NCBI RefSeq assembly: GCF_016901775.1
Contig: NZ_JACJKW010000010.1
Span: 38,333 to 102,332 of the forward strand
Direction: 5' to 3'
DNA: 64,000 nt
From: Intestinimonas butyriciproducens
Lineage (GTDB): Bacteria; Bacillota; Clostridia; Oscillospirales; Butyricicoccaceae
The notes below the pieces were generated by a model. The model was given only the letters and a program-made list of their open reading frames with translations, did not search any database and was not told where the DNA came from. This document shows positions 17,088-24,870 of the stretch, one piece after another; positions within the stretch are counted from its first letter, which is position 1; each line of letters opens with the position of its first letter. Position numbers and translations under genes: made by a program.

Positions 17088-17542
17088 AGCTGCGGGAATA
17101 CCGGCCGGAGGATTGCACACGGCTGATGGATCTGTTTTGGGACTCGGTGCATGGGGCTGCTTGCCGGGATTATACCCCGGCCCAGCTGGATGCCTGGGCT
17201 CCCCGGGAAATGGACGAAGAGCGCTGGGGCAGAATCTTTTCCCACCACCGCACCTTTGTGGTGGAGGAAGGGGAAAAAATCTGGGGATTTGCCACTTTGG
17301 ACGGGGATTATTTCGATCATCTTTTTGTCAGCAGCACGGCTCAAAGGCGGGGCGTGGCCAGGTGCCTGGCCGATCGGATCGAGCAGACCGCCAAAGAACA
17401 GGGCTTTTCCTGTATTTCGGTGCACGCTTCCCTCACGGCCCGGCCTTTTTTTGAGAAACGGGGCTATCGGATGCTGAAAGAGCAGCAGGTGGAGCGCCGG
17501 GGCCAGCGGCTGACCAATTTTGTGATGGAAAAGGATCTGTAA
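17084..17542 (+). CDS. GNAT-family N-acetyltransferase
   Basis: This 152-residue single-domain acetyltransferase begins MKLREYRPEDCTRLMDLFW, has the acetyl-CoA loop VSSTAQRRGVARCLADRIE (motif A) near residue 85, and ends with SLTARPFFEKRGYRML (motif B). This pattern is common in the YafP/PhnO-like group. It overlaps the MATE gene by ATGA, so the two are coupled, which suggests a small detoxification pair (modify or export). The substrate cannot be read. Confidence 0.85.
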   Translation: MKLREYRPEDCTRLMDLFWDSVHGAACRDYTPAQLDAWAPREMDEERWGRIFSHHRTFVVEEGEKIWGFATLDGDYFDHLFVSSTAQRRGVARCLADRIEQTAKEQGFSCISVHASLTARPFFEKRGYRMLKEQQVERRGQRLTNFVMEKDL

Positions 17543-17544
17543 AC

Positions 17545-17570
17545 AAAAAGGCCCCCAAAGGGCCTTTTTT
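17545..17570 (+). terminator. Terminator of the MATE-GNAT operon; left hairpin flanking repeat copy 2
   Basis: AAAAAGGCCC, CCAAA, GGGCCTTTTTT. It begins two bases after the GNAT stop codon. Almost the same hairpin occurs at 17753-17777. Confidence 0.88.
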
Positions 17571-17752
17571 CATACTGTCAAGAAATTTATGCAGCAAAAA
17601 AACTATCTGCCCTACCCCTCATCAATCTGTAAAAAACGGCGACCTGTGCGTCGGTTTTTACACCTCTCAAGGGGCAAGTGTGCGCCAAAGGCGTGCATGC
17701 AGACCCTTGCAGAAGCTCGAAAAAGTGGTTTCAACCACTTTTTCGATATTCT
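17571..17752 (-). repeat. Structured non-coding dispersed repeat, copy 2 (inverted, ~182 nt)
   Basis: Read on the minus strand it aligns with copy 1 along its length, best in the first ~125 bases: the GCAAGGGTCTGC and TGCCCCTTGAGA blocks and the CACGCC..GGCGCAC stem. Hairpin A is here 13 bp (CGAAAAAGTGGTT with AACCACTTTTTCG). Hairpin C opens GTAAAAA and closes TTTTTTAC, so a C-G pair in copy 1 is a T-A pair here. Two near-identical terminator hairpins flank it. Confidence 0.85.
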
Positions 17753-17777
17753 AAAAAAGGCCCCAAAGGGCCTTTTT
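17753..17777 (-). terminator. Terminator of the 17779-18084 gene; right hairpin flanking repeat copy 2
   Basis: AAAAAAGGCCCC, AAA, GGGCCTTTTTG on the plus strand. On the minus strand it directly follows the small-protein gene and ends in a T-run. It differs from 17545-17570 by one C and its edges. Confidence 0.85.
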
Positions 17778-17778
17778 G

Positions 17779-18084
17779 TCAAAATCCCAGCAGAAGCAGA
17801 GCCCCTACAATGAGCAAAGTATCCGCCAGATTGGATTTTTCACCGTTTTCATCGGTATCCGCCAACAGGAAATAGACCAGCACCAAGAGCAAAATGGTGT
17901 CGCTGTCCAGCTCCGGCAGCTTGATGCGTTGGCCCAGACTTCCCAGCAGGCCGCTTTTTCTGGGCGGCTTATTTTCCGGTCGGACTTGGGGCTCGGGAGC
18001 GGAGGAGGGCGGTGGAGGAGGCATTTGAGCCGCCTGAGGGAAGAAGGCTTCAAAACCATCTCCCTGAAAATAGCGGTCATACAT
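17779..18084 (-). CDS. Small Pro-rich protein with hydrophobic C-terminus, unknown function
   Basis: This 101-residue protein has an aromatic N-terminus (MYDRYFQGDGFEAFF), a proline run (MPPPPPS), a basic middle, and a C-terminal region with two hydrophobic stretches (DTILLLVLVYFLL and ADTLLIVGALLLLGF) split by a short acidic loop. The C-terminus could form a membrane hairpin. A Shine-Dalgarno (AAAGGAG) supports the ATG at 18084. It begins 4 bases after the stop of the upstream gene, so the pair is co-transcribed. I do not recognise a named family. Confidence 0.7.
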   Translation of the reverse strand: MYDRYFQGDGFEAFFPQAAQMPPPPPSSAPEPQVRPENKPPRKSGLLGSLGQRIKLPELDSDTILLLVLVYFLLADTDENGEKSNLADTLLIVGALLLLGF

Positions 18085-18088
18085 GGGC

Positions 18089-18655
18089 TCATCTCCTTTC
18101 CAGCCCGCCCAGGGCTTCTTGGGCTGCCCGGGCCAGATTGGCCATTTTCACCGCCCGGTCGATGTCCGGTGCCCGCCGCTGCCCCAGATAGGGCTTGAGG
18201 GCCCGCAGCAGATTGACCTTTTCCGGCTTGAGATAATTGGCGTCGCCGGAAAAAGCCATCATCAGCCGGGGGAGCAGGGCCGGATCCATTCCCCTTTGTT
18301 TTTCCGTGTTTTCTTCGGCGGAGGAAGAGCCCTTTCCAAACAGCGAGAACAAAGAGGAAAGATCCAGACCTCCTTCTTTTTTTTGCTCATTTCCGGCAGG
18401 CGGGGAAGAAAGGCTCTTTCCCAAAGAGGCCAGAAGAGAAGAGAGATCCCCGCTTTTTGGTTCCTCGGATGGGGGCTTGGGTGTTTGCGCCGGAGAAGGA
18501 AACAGGGCTCCCAGCCCTCCAAAGTCAGGGGATGGGCTGGGGGCAGCATCCTGTTTTTGCAGCGCCGGAGCCAGGCCGGCGGCCAGATCGGTGACTTTTT
18601 TCATGCTTTCCGGATCGGAAAACAGTTTTTGAAGGGCATCCTGGATGTCGGCCAT
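18089..18655 (-). CDS. Protein of unknown function with Ser/Pro-rich linker
   Basis: This 188-residue protein has a helical N-terminal segment (MADIQDALQKLFSDPESMKK), a long low-complexity Ser/Pro/Gly/Leu middle (about residues 35-125) and a conserved-looking helical C-terminus (LKPEKVNLLRALKPYLGQRR then AVKMANLARAA). The N-terminal DPESMKKVTDLA resembles the SPQGAKIVKSLD phrase of the next gene upstream on this strand. The two may therefore share a small helical module. No catalytic motif or signal peptide is seen. Confidence 0.68.
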   Translation of the reverse strand: MADIQDALQKLFSDPESMKKVTDLAAGLAPALQKQDAAPSPSPDFGGLGALFPSPAQTPKPPSEEPKSGDLSSLLASLGKSLSSPPAGNEQKKEGGLDLSSLFSLFGKGSSSAEENTEKQRGMDPALLPRLMMAFSGDANYLKPEKVNLLRALKPYLGQRRAPDIDRAVKMANLARAAQEALGGLERR

Positions 18656-18690
18656 GGGTTCCGTCCTTTCTCCGCCCTTTCAGGAAAACA

Positions 18691-18721
18691 CCCAGGCGGC
18701 CGGCGCGGAAGGCCGCCTGGG
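18691..18721 (-). terminator. Strong hairpin between the first and second genes of the unknown trio
   Basis: The 11-bp stem CCCAGGCGGCC/GGCCGCCTGGG has a 9-base loop. On the minus strand it is followed by TGTTTTCC. It may partly terminate transcription from the 18730-19011 gene. Confidence 0.55.
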
Positions 18722-18729
18722 AGCAAAAG

Positions 18730-19011
18730 TCAGCGGCCCACCACTTCGATGATTTTAGCTGCCAGCTGTGCCCCTTCCGGGCTGGAAAGCAAAGTGGAGA
18801 GCAGCACACGGGCCTGATCCTGGTCGCCGCTGGCCGCGGCTGCTGCGGCGTTTTTGATGGCGTCGCCACCGTCGCTGGCCAGCATGGCAATGAGCTGACG
18901 GCCGCTTTCGGTGCTCACCACACTGTTGAGCTTATCCAGACTTTTTACAATTTTGGCCCCTTGGGGACTGGCCATGAGGACCTTGGCAAGGTTTTCGTAA
19001 TCGTTTTGCAT
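18730..19011 (-). CDS. Small helical protein with internal repeat, unknown function
   Basis: This 93-residue, fully helical-looking protein has two copies of a pattern L-x-x-L-[ML]-x-SP-x-GA-x-[IL]: KVLMASPQGAKIVKSLDKL near residue 10 and STLLSSPEGAQLAAKIIEV near residue 72. An Ala-rich stretch (DAIKNAAAAAASGD) lies between. A clear ribosome site (GGGAGGAG) precedes the ATG. It leads the minus-strand trio ending at 17779 and is divergent from the phosphodiesterase gene. No signal peptide is seen and no function is assigned. Confidence 0.7.
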   Translation of the reverse strand: MQNDYENLAKVLMASPQGAKIVKSLDKLNSVVSTESGRQLIAMLASDGGDAIKNAAAAAASGDQDQARVLLSTLLSSPEGAQLAAKIIEVVGR

Positions 19012-19171
19012 GATGTATCTCCTCCCATGGGCTTTTCAACACAGTATATGCATTGAAAAACCCTTCGGTTCCGAAAAAACGAAAAAATTTCCGCTGCCCC
19101 CTTTCTTTTTTCATGCAAGTGATGTATCCTAAAAGCCAAGATCAAACAAAACGGAAAAGAGGAGGGATGGG

Positions 19172-19639
19172 ATGAAGCTGTGCGTGGCTTCCGACTCCCA
19201 CGGGAATTTCGATGCACTGTGCCGGATGTTGGAGAAAGAAAATCCCCACTGTCTGCTTTTTTTGGGTGATGGTGTGCGGGACGCAGAGGATGCGGGAATG
19301 CTGTTCGGCTGCCAGGTGCTGGCGGTGGCGGGCAACTGCGATCTGATGTGCCAGGAGCCTTTGACCAGGACGCCTCAGCCGGAGGGGGTGCGGCTTTTTC
19401 TCAGCCACGGCCACCGTTTTGGCGTCAAGGATGGGCTGGATGAATTTCTTCGGGCGGCCCAGCAGGCTGGTGCCCAGGCAGCTTTTTTCGGTCATACCCA
19501 TCAGCCGGTAGCGCTAGAAAAGTGGCCGGTCCCTTTGTATAATCCGGGAAGCATTGGTTATGGAGGTACTTATCTTCGTCTGGAGATCGACCAGGGCCAA
19601 TTTTCCTGTAGTTTAGAAAGGATCGATAAGGATGTATAA
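19172..19639 (+). CDS. YfcE/MJ0936-type metallophosphoesterase
   Basis: This 155-residue calcineurin-like phosphodiesterase has the metal-binding motifs of the family: D-x-H in ASDSHGNF (residues 7-10), LGDGVRD, GNCD, SHGHRFG and GHTHQP. It would be a cytoplasmic Mn/Ni-dependent phosphodiesterase. The natural substrate of this small class is unsettled. A ribosome site (AGAGGAGGG) precedes the ATG, and the gene overlaps the next one by 8 bases. Confidence 0.88.
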   Translation: MKLCVASDSHGNFDALCRMLEKENPHCLLFLGDGVRDAEDAGMLFGCQVLAVAGNCDLMCQEPLTRTPQPEGVRLFLSHGHRFGVKDGLDEFLRAAQQAGAQAAFFGHTHQPVALEKWPVPLYNPGSIGYGGTYLRLEIDQGQFSCSLERIDKDV

Positions 19640-20159
19640 ACAGATTTTGCAAGGCTTCCACCGCAAGGCGGTGCCCTTTTCCCTGTGGGTAGGTTTTTTT
19701 CTGCTGATGATCAGCTTTTATGAGGCCATTTGGCAGACTCCCTACGCCACGCCGGTGCATTTTCTCATTCCGGCGCTGCTGTTTTGTCTGGTCACGGTGG
19801 TGATCTGCGGTTATTCTTTTGTATCCTATGAATACCGGCTGATGCACGATCACCTGTTTATCCGCCTCCAGCTGATGGGACATCCTATAAAGGCCAAAGT
19901 GATTGCGTTGGGAAACCCGGAATGTATTCTGGTGGAGAGCTGCTCCATCGGCAGCACGCTGGGGAGAGGCAAACAGCATTACTATCTGCCCCTCATTGGC
20001 CGGGATCGGTGCTGTATGCTTCGTTACCGGGACAAGGGCGTACTGCGGTATTTGGTGTTTCGTCCTTGCTCTGTGCTGGTGGATATGATCCGCCTTCAGC
20101 TGGAAAGCGAGCGGGCCAGCCGGAGAGAAGAGGAAGAAAAACGGGAAAATGAAAAATAG
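19632..20159 (+). CDS. Membrane protein with two N-terminal helices, unknown function
   Basis: This 175-residue protein has two hydrophobic helices (about residues 17-32 and 41-62) followed by a soluble domain. VSYEYRLMHDHLFIRLQLMG and the later Cys-containing strands resemble a PH-like YdbT/YcxB-type beta domain. The last 20 residues are a charged tail (RASRREEEEKREN). Overlap with the phosphodiesterase gene suggests coupled expression. A strong terminator follows. Confidence 0.68.
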   Translation: MYKQILQGFHRKAVPFSLWVGFFLLMISFYEAIWQTPYATPVHFLIPALLFCLVTVVICGYSFVSYEYRLMHDHLFIRLQLMGHPIKAKVIALGNPECILVESCSIGSTLGRGKQHYYLPLIGRDRCCMLRYRDKGVLRYLVFRPCSVLVDMIRLQLESERASRREEEEKRENEK

Positions 20160-20170
20160 GCTATAGATGC

Positions 20171-20216
20171 AAGAGCAGGGAGAGGAAGTGTTTCCTCTCC
20201 CTGCTCTTTACTTTTG
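20171..20216 (+). terminator. Intrinsic terminator
   Basis: A perfect 17-bp stem, AAGAGCAGGGAGAGGAA with its complement, has a 4-base loop and is followed by TACTTTT. It closes the 19172-20159 operon. Confidence 0.92.
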
Positions 20217-20284
20217 GATATGGCGGTGATATATTGAAATTAGTACAGAAAAATATAACTGCATTATGGTGAGGAGGTATGGGT

Positions 20285-23029
20285 GTGAAGAGGAAATGTT
20301 CTTTGTTGCTGGCCATCCTGTTTTGTCTTACATTGCTGCCGTTTTCGTCCTTGCCGGCGCAGGGCGCGGGAGAGACCGAAAAAACGCTGGATTTTCAGAA
20401 CCAGCGCACGGTCACAGAAAATTATTTTGTCATGGAGAATGGGGACCTGTATCATGGGAACTCCCGGGCGTATGAAGGCCAGCTGACAGAAGGGTCAAAT
20501 ACATACACGGGCCAGTGCCAGTTTGAAAAAGTAGAAGGAATTTCCAATGTCATCCATGTGGCGGAATCGCTGAATCAGACCCTGGCCGTCACAGAGGATG
20601 GCAGCCTGTACACCTGGGGGAAAAATCACAATGGGCAGTTGGGCCTGGGTGATACAGTGGATCGGGATACTCCTCAGAAGGTGGAAGGTCTTCCTCCTGT
20701 GATTTCGGCAGATATTTCTGAGACGCATGGGATTGCCGTCACAGAGGATGGCAGTGTCTATGTGTGGGGAAGTGTCTACATGGGAGACGATGCAAAATGG
20801 AACCCGATCTGGAAAAAGTACACCTCACCCCACAAAGTGGAGGGTGTTCCTGCTGGCCTCCAGGTTTCCACTGGAGGGGGTAATTTCACTTTGGTGACCC
20901 AGAATGGTGATCTGTATACCTGGGGCGTGGGTCAAAATGGCTATGCAGAGGGGCTTCCTCAATACAGCCCTGTGCCAACAAAGATTCTTTCCAATGTGAA
21001 GATGGCAGTGAGCAGAAAGTGGAGTAGCTATGCCATTACCAACAATGGGACTTTATATGGCTGGGGTGAAAACTGGGATAGCTCTCTGGGGCTTTCGGGA
21101 GGGAAAGTTTGGGAGCCCACCCGAATTATGACCCATGTGAGCCGGGTGAGTATGGACTGGTATAAATCTGCCATTGCTATTACTGAGAGCGGAGAGCTTT
21201 ATATGTGGGGATTCTATGGCGATAGAGCCTATGAAAATCATGAGATGGATGAATGGTCCTTCTCTATCCCCGAGAAGGTTGACTGCGGCGATACCGCTGT
21301 GGCCGATGTGGTGGCCCAGGGGACAGACACCCTGATTCTCACCCAGGACGGCGGGTTATATCTGTGGAATATCGGTCCGGTCTATGATGTTGGCTGGGAT
21401 CTCAAACAGGTGACCACCGGCGTGATGGTGCCGGAGCAGCTGCAAAGGGAGCCGAACCCGCCGGAGGAACCTGGAAACCGCCCCTTGGATCAAAAAGGAA
21501 TCTTTGATGCAGAGTATTTTGTGGACCCCGCAGGGGATCTTTATTCCTTTGGCGATGGGAGTGAAAAGCAAGTGACAACCCCTGGCAAGGTGGCCTATTG
21601 CGATGATGACCTGATCATCACCCGGGATGGCAGCCTGTATCTGTGGGAAGGCAAGTGGGTGAAGAAGGAGGGCCTGCCTCCTGTGCTCAAGGCAGACCGT
21701 TGGAAAGAAAACGGCATAGCGATAACGATGAACGGGGTCTATGTCTGGGGAAATGTGTATACCGGGGATGATGCAAACTGGAATCCCATTATAGAAAAAT
21801 GGGACACGCCCCAAAATATCAACTGGTCCGCTGCGGATGTGGCCTGCGGCCCTGGTGTTTTTGCCCTTGTTACAGCAGATGGAAAACTGTATACCTGGGG
21901 CATGGGTCCCATGGGTGAGACCGGCTATGGGGAAGGAAATCCCAAGAACAGTGCAGAACCTCGTTGGATTCTTTCCGATGTACTCACAGTGCAGTGTGAT
22001 GAATACACCTGCCAGGCTCTCACCGAAGATGGAGACCTTTATGTGTGGGGCGGCAATTTTGAACATCGGTCTCTGGGGATGGATGACTTCTATGTGATGG
22101 AGCCCACCCGGCTGATGCGGAATGTGCAGCAGGCCGAGCTGGATCGCTTTTCCGGCGCAGCCCTGACCCAGGATGGACAGCTGTATCTGTGGGGCTATTA
22201 CCAGGGAAAGGACAACGATCCTCAGGAAGAGCAATACCGGCTGCCGGAACCCACATTGGTGGATACGGGCGATCTGCGCTTTACCGAGCTGGCCTATGGC
22301 GGAACCCGGAGCGCCCTTCTGGCCACCGATGGAACACTGTGGCAGTGGAACATCGATGGCGTGACAAAGGATCAGCTGGGTAAACAGAGCCTGACCAAGG
22401 TTGCAGAGGAAATCAGGATGCTTGGTGCCGCTTGTGGGTCGATGGACAATTTTGTTCAGGAGCGGACCTATCAGCAAGGTCAGTTCTCCGATGTGGATGA
22501 AAACGCCTGGTATGGGGCGAATCAGCAGGGCGCCATTCAGGGGGCCTATGAGCTGGGCCTGATGGATGGCATGGGAGATGGAACCTTTGCCCCGGGAGAG
22601 TACTTGTCTTGCAGCGAAGCCATTAAAATGGCCAGTGTGGTGCGCAGCATTTATACAGATGATGGTGTGGACCTGACTGGCGGGGAACCTTGGGATGCTC
22701 CCTATCGGGCTTACAGTATTTTGGAGGGAATCATCCCCTTTGAAAGGAAGAGTGAATTTTATTGGCGGTGCAGCCGTAGCCAGATGGCCTATCTCTTTGC
22801 CCGCGCTCTGCCGGAAGAGGAACTGGAACCGGTGGAGGGTGCGATCCTGCCGCCCGATGTGAGTGATGACCAGACCTACGCCAAGGAGATCCGGCTTTTG
22901 TATCAGGCAGGGATTTTGCAGGGAAGTGATGCAGAAGGCAACTTCCATCCCGGTGATTGGATCACCCGGGCGGAAGCGACCGCAATTCTCAACCGGCTGT
23001 GCCAGAAGGATGCACGGATAGGTGCATAG
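20285..23029 (+). CDS. Secreted RCC1-repeat beta-propeller protein with SLH anchor
   Basis: This 914-residue surface protein has a signal peptide (KRKCSLLLAILFCLTLLPF, cleaved near AQGAG), an RCC1-like repeat region to about residue 720 and an SLH-type C-terminus starting FSDVDENAWYG near 734. RCC1 blades show the G-x-LYxWG signature (SLYTWGKNHNGQLGLGD, DLYTWGVGQNG, LYLWGYYQG). The region is a tandem duplication: VYVWGSVYMGDDAKWNP near residue 157 returns as VYVWGNVYTGDDANWNP near 484. GAGGAGG at 20271-20277 is too close to the ATG at 20279 but 7 bases from the in-frame GTG at 20285, so GTG is chosen. It probably attaches to wall polymer; a ligand is not known. Confidence 0.86.
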   Translation: MKRKCSLLLAILFCLTLLPFSSLPAQGAGETEKTLDFQNQRTVTENYFVMENGDLYHGNSRAYEGQLTEGSNTYTGQCQFEKVEGISNVIHVAESLNQTLAVTEDGSLYTWGKNHNGQLGLGDTVDRDTPQKVEGLPPVISADISETHGIAVTEDGSVYVWGSVYMGDDAKWNPIWKKYTSPHKVEGVPAGLQVSTGGGNFTLVTQNGDLYTWGVGQNGYAEGLPQYSPVPTKILSNVKMAVSRKWSSYAITNNGTLYGWGENWDSSLGLSGGKVWEPTRIMTHVSRVSMDWYKSAIAITESGELYMWGFYGDRAYENHEMDEWSFSIPEKVDCGDTAVADVVAQGTDTLILTQDGGLYLWNIGPVYDVGWDLKQVTTGVMVPEQLQREPNPPEEPGNRPLDQKGIFDAEYFVDPAGDLYSFGDGSEKQVTTPGKVAYCDDDLIITRDGSLYLWEGKWVKKEGLPPVLKADRWKENGIAITMNGVYVWGNVYTGDDANWNPIIEKWDTPQNINWSAADVACGPGVFALVTADGKLYTWGMGPMGETGYGEGNPKNSAEPRWILSDVLTVQCDEYTCQALTEDGDLYVWGGNFEHRSLGMDDFYVMEPTRLMRNVQQAELDRFSGAALTQDGQLYLWGYYQGKDNDPQEEQYRLPEPTLVDTGDLRFTELAYGGTRSALLATDGTLWQWNIDGVTKDQLGKQSLTKVAEEIRMLGAACGSMDNFVQERTYQQGQFSDVDENAWYGANQQGAIQGAYELGLMDGMGDGTFAPGEYLSCSEAIKMASVVRSIYTDDGVDLTGGEPWDAPYRAYSILEGIIPFERKSEFYWRCSRSQMAYLFARALPEEELEPVEGAILPPDVSDDQTYAKEIRLLYQAGILQGSDAEGNFHPGDWITRAEATAILNRLCQKDARIGA

Positions 23030-23065
23030 CAGCAAATTGTTCATGGAAAACATCCATCCAATAGA

Positions 23066-23100
23066 AACAGCCCGGACAGAAGCCTGTCCGGGCTGTTTTT
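23066..23100. terminator. Bidirectional intrinsic terminator
   Basis: AACAGCCCGGACAG, AAGC, CTGTCCGGGCTGTT followed by TTT. It lies between the convergent RCC1 and DUF2007 genes. Confidence 0.9.
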
Positions 23101-23112
23101 GTGAAAATGAGA

Positions 23113-23340
23113 CTATTTCTGGTTTTCAGGGAAAAGCTCTTCCAGCAGCTCTTCTGCCTGCGTTTTGCTCTTCGGCGGGACATGAATCCGGAGCCGCTCC
23201 TGCACACCGCCCCGCATGACAAGACCAGCACCATAGACTGGCACAGAGGTGGCGGGAATACCTGCCTTTTGCAATGCTTCCATCAGCATTTCTGCCCACA
23301 TGGCCTCTTTTTCAGTGAGAAAAACATAACTGGTTTCCAT
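23113..23340 (-). CDS. DUF2007-type small protein
   Basis: This 75-residue protein has the DUF2007 pattern: SYVFLTEKEAMWAEMLMEAL, a GIPATSVPVYGAG turn, and RIHVPPKSKTQAEELLEEL. The fold is ferredoxin-like, similar to PII-type and ACT modules, and the family is often labelled putative signal transducer without firm biochemical proof. The ribosome site GGAGG precedes the ATG. It is alone, 50 bases downstream of a CPBP protease gene on the same strand. Confidence 0.8.
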   Translation of the reverse strand: METSYVFLTEKEAMWAEMLMEALQKAGIPATSVPVYGAGLVMRGGVQERLRIHVPPKSKTQAEELLEELFPENQK

Positions 23341-23390
23341 CCTGTTCCTCCTTTCTTGATGGGGGGGAGCTTATGCTTTTTTCATCGTTA

Positions 23391-24137
23391 TCACTTGGTG
23401 ATAATCTTAGGTTTGCCATTTTGATAGAAAAGCCAAATGGACGATACAAGTGCGGCAATCAATCCCACCGCCAAAATCCAATTTGCCTTGATGACAAACA
23501 TGGAAAGCATCAGGTTTGAAAATCCATGGAAGATTGCACAGCAAAATACACTGGCCGTCTTCTGGTACAGCACAGCAAGCCAAAAACTCAGAATCAAACC
23601 GTAGATGCAATACAGACCGAAGTGGATGTTTTGGTGAGACATGCCTTCTATGAACCAAAGGGGGATATGCCACATCATCCATACACAGCCGGTTATCAAT
23701 GCTGCAACGGGGAATGGGAACTTTTTTTCAAGCTCAGGCTGCATCGTGCCGCGCCATCCCAGCTCTTCATTGCCGCCGCTGACCAATGTGGCAGATAACA
23801 GCACGACCGGCGCTGTATACCAGGGGAGCTGAGGGTTGAGTTCCATGGAGGAAAGGCCGATGACGGCTGCCTGTATAACACAGAATAGCAGCAGATACCA
23901 GAAGCTATTTTTTTGACAGGAGAAAATGAAGCGCAACACCGGTTTGGGCCCTTTTTCAGGCAGCAGCAAGATGGCAGAAATCGTCGGCCCGAAACCACCG
24001 ATGGCAAACAAAAGAGTAAACAGGCCTTGGGAAGAATGAAGAATGTTCCGGTTTGTTAGCAATGCCAGGCCCCACCAGAATGTATAGGTGATGGCAAAGG
24101 TGATCACTATATATGTGATGATTTTTTTCCTGTTCAT
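23391..24137 (-). CDS. CPBP-family intramembrane glutamic protease
   Basis: This 248-residue, eight-helix membrane protein carries the Abi/CPBP motifs: NEELGWRG (EExxxR-type, near residue 138), WMMWHIPLWF and IFHGFSNLM. The family includes the Rce1-like protease. In bacteria these proteins often act in bacteriocin self-immunity or unknown processing. The ATG at 24137 is chosen because AAGGAG lies 8 bases upstream; an upstream in-frame start would lack this. Its base composition is visibly less GC-rich than its neighbours, a possible sign of transfer. Confidence 0.86.
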   Translation of the reverse strand: MNRKKIITYIVITFAITYTFWWGLALLTNRNILHSSQGLFTLLFAIGGFGPTISAILLLPEKGPKPVLRFIFSCQKNSFWYLLLFCVIQAAVIGLSSMELNPQLPWYTAPVVLLSATLVSGGNEELGWRGTMQPELEKKFPFPVAALITGCVWMMWHIPLWFIEGMSHQNIHFGLYCIYGLILSFWLAVLYQKTASVFCCAIFHGFSNLMLSMFVIKANWILAVGLIAALVSSIWLFYQNGKPKIITK

Positions 24138-24240
24138 CGGTGTCACTCCTTGTGTGAATAGGTATATGTAGGCAGGGCGGCAGAACAAAAACAGCGGTGC
24201 AGCCCCTTCTTATTTGCGGGCACGGCTGGTATCCGTCCTT

Positions 24241-24870
24241 TTATTTCCCTTGCCCCTGGGGACAGATGTCCAGCAGGAAACAGGCAGTGCATTTGGGAGA
24301 GCGGGCGGTGCAGATATCCCGGCCAAAGTGGACGAAACGATGACAGGTGTCGTTTTGATCGGCTGGAGCAATGAGCTTTTTCAGATCCATCTCCACCTGA
24401 TAGGGGTCCTTGCTTTTGGTCAGCCCCAGCCGGCCGGAGATGCGGATACAGTGGGTATCGGCCACAATGGCCGGCTTACCGAACAGATCGCCCAGGATCA
24501 GGTTGGCCGTTTTGCGTCCCACACCGGGCAGTTTGAGCAGTTCCTCCATGGTGTCGGGGACTTTGCCCTCATGGTTTTCCAGCAGAGCCTGGGCGCATTT
24601 TTGAATATCCATGGCCTTGACCCGGTACAGGCCACAGGGCTTGACCACTTCCATCAGTTCCGAAAGATCGGCTCCGGCGATGGCCTCCAGGCTGTCCCAA
24701 CGGGAAAACAGTTCTTTGGTTACCACATTCACCCGGGCATCGGTGCATTGGGCCGACAGCCGGGTGGCAAATAAAAGCTCATAGTCCTTCCGGGCCACCA
24801 GGGAACAGGAGGCAGGATAATGTTCTTTCAGGGCTTCGACGATCAGAGCTGCTCGTTCTTTTTTTCGCAT
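24241..24870 (-). CDS. nth: Endonuclease III, base-excision DNA glycosylase/AP lyase
   Basis: Nth removes oxidised pyrimidines and nicks abasic sites. The 209-residue protein has the helix-hairpin-helix LPGVGRKTANLIL with the catalytic Lys, the catalytic Asp in VADTHCIRIS, and the C-terminal 4Fe-4S ligands in the C-x6-C-x2-C-x5-C spacing (CTARSPKCTACFLLDIC). The length is typical. It is monocistronic and divergent from glyA. No clear Shine-Dalgarno precedes the start. Confidence 0.95.
   Translation of the reverse strand: MRKKERAALIVEALKEHYPASCSLVARKDYELLFATRLSAQCTDARVNVVTKELFSRWDSLEAIAGADLSELMEVVKPCGLYRVKAMDIQKCAQALLENHEGKVPDTMEELLKLPGVGRKTANLILGDLFGKPAIVADTHCIRISGRLGLTKSKDPYQVEMDLKKLIAPADQNDTCHRFVHFGRDICTARSPKCTACFLLDICPQGQGK

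Noticed and set aside
17589..17813. 74-codon plus-strand frame with an APKACMQTL phrase
   Set aside because: It lies within repeat copy 2. Conservation with copy 1 is explained by RNA/DNA pairing, and the frame reads across a terminator.
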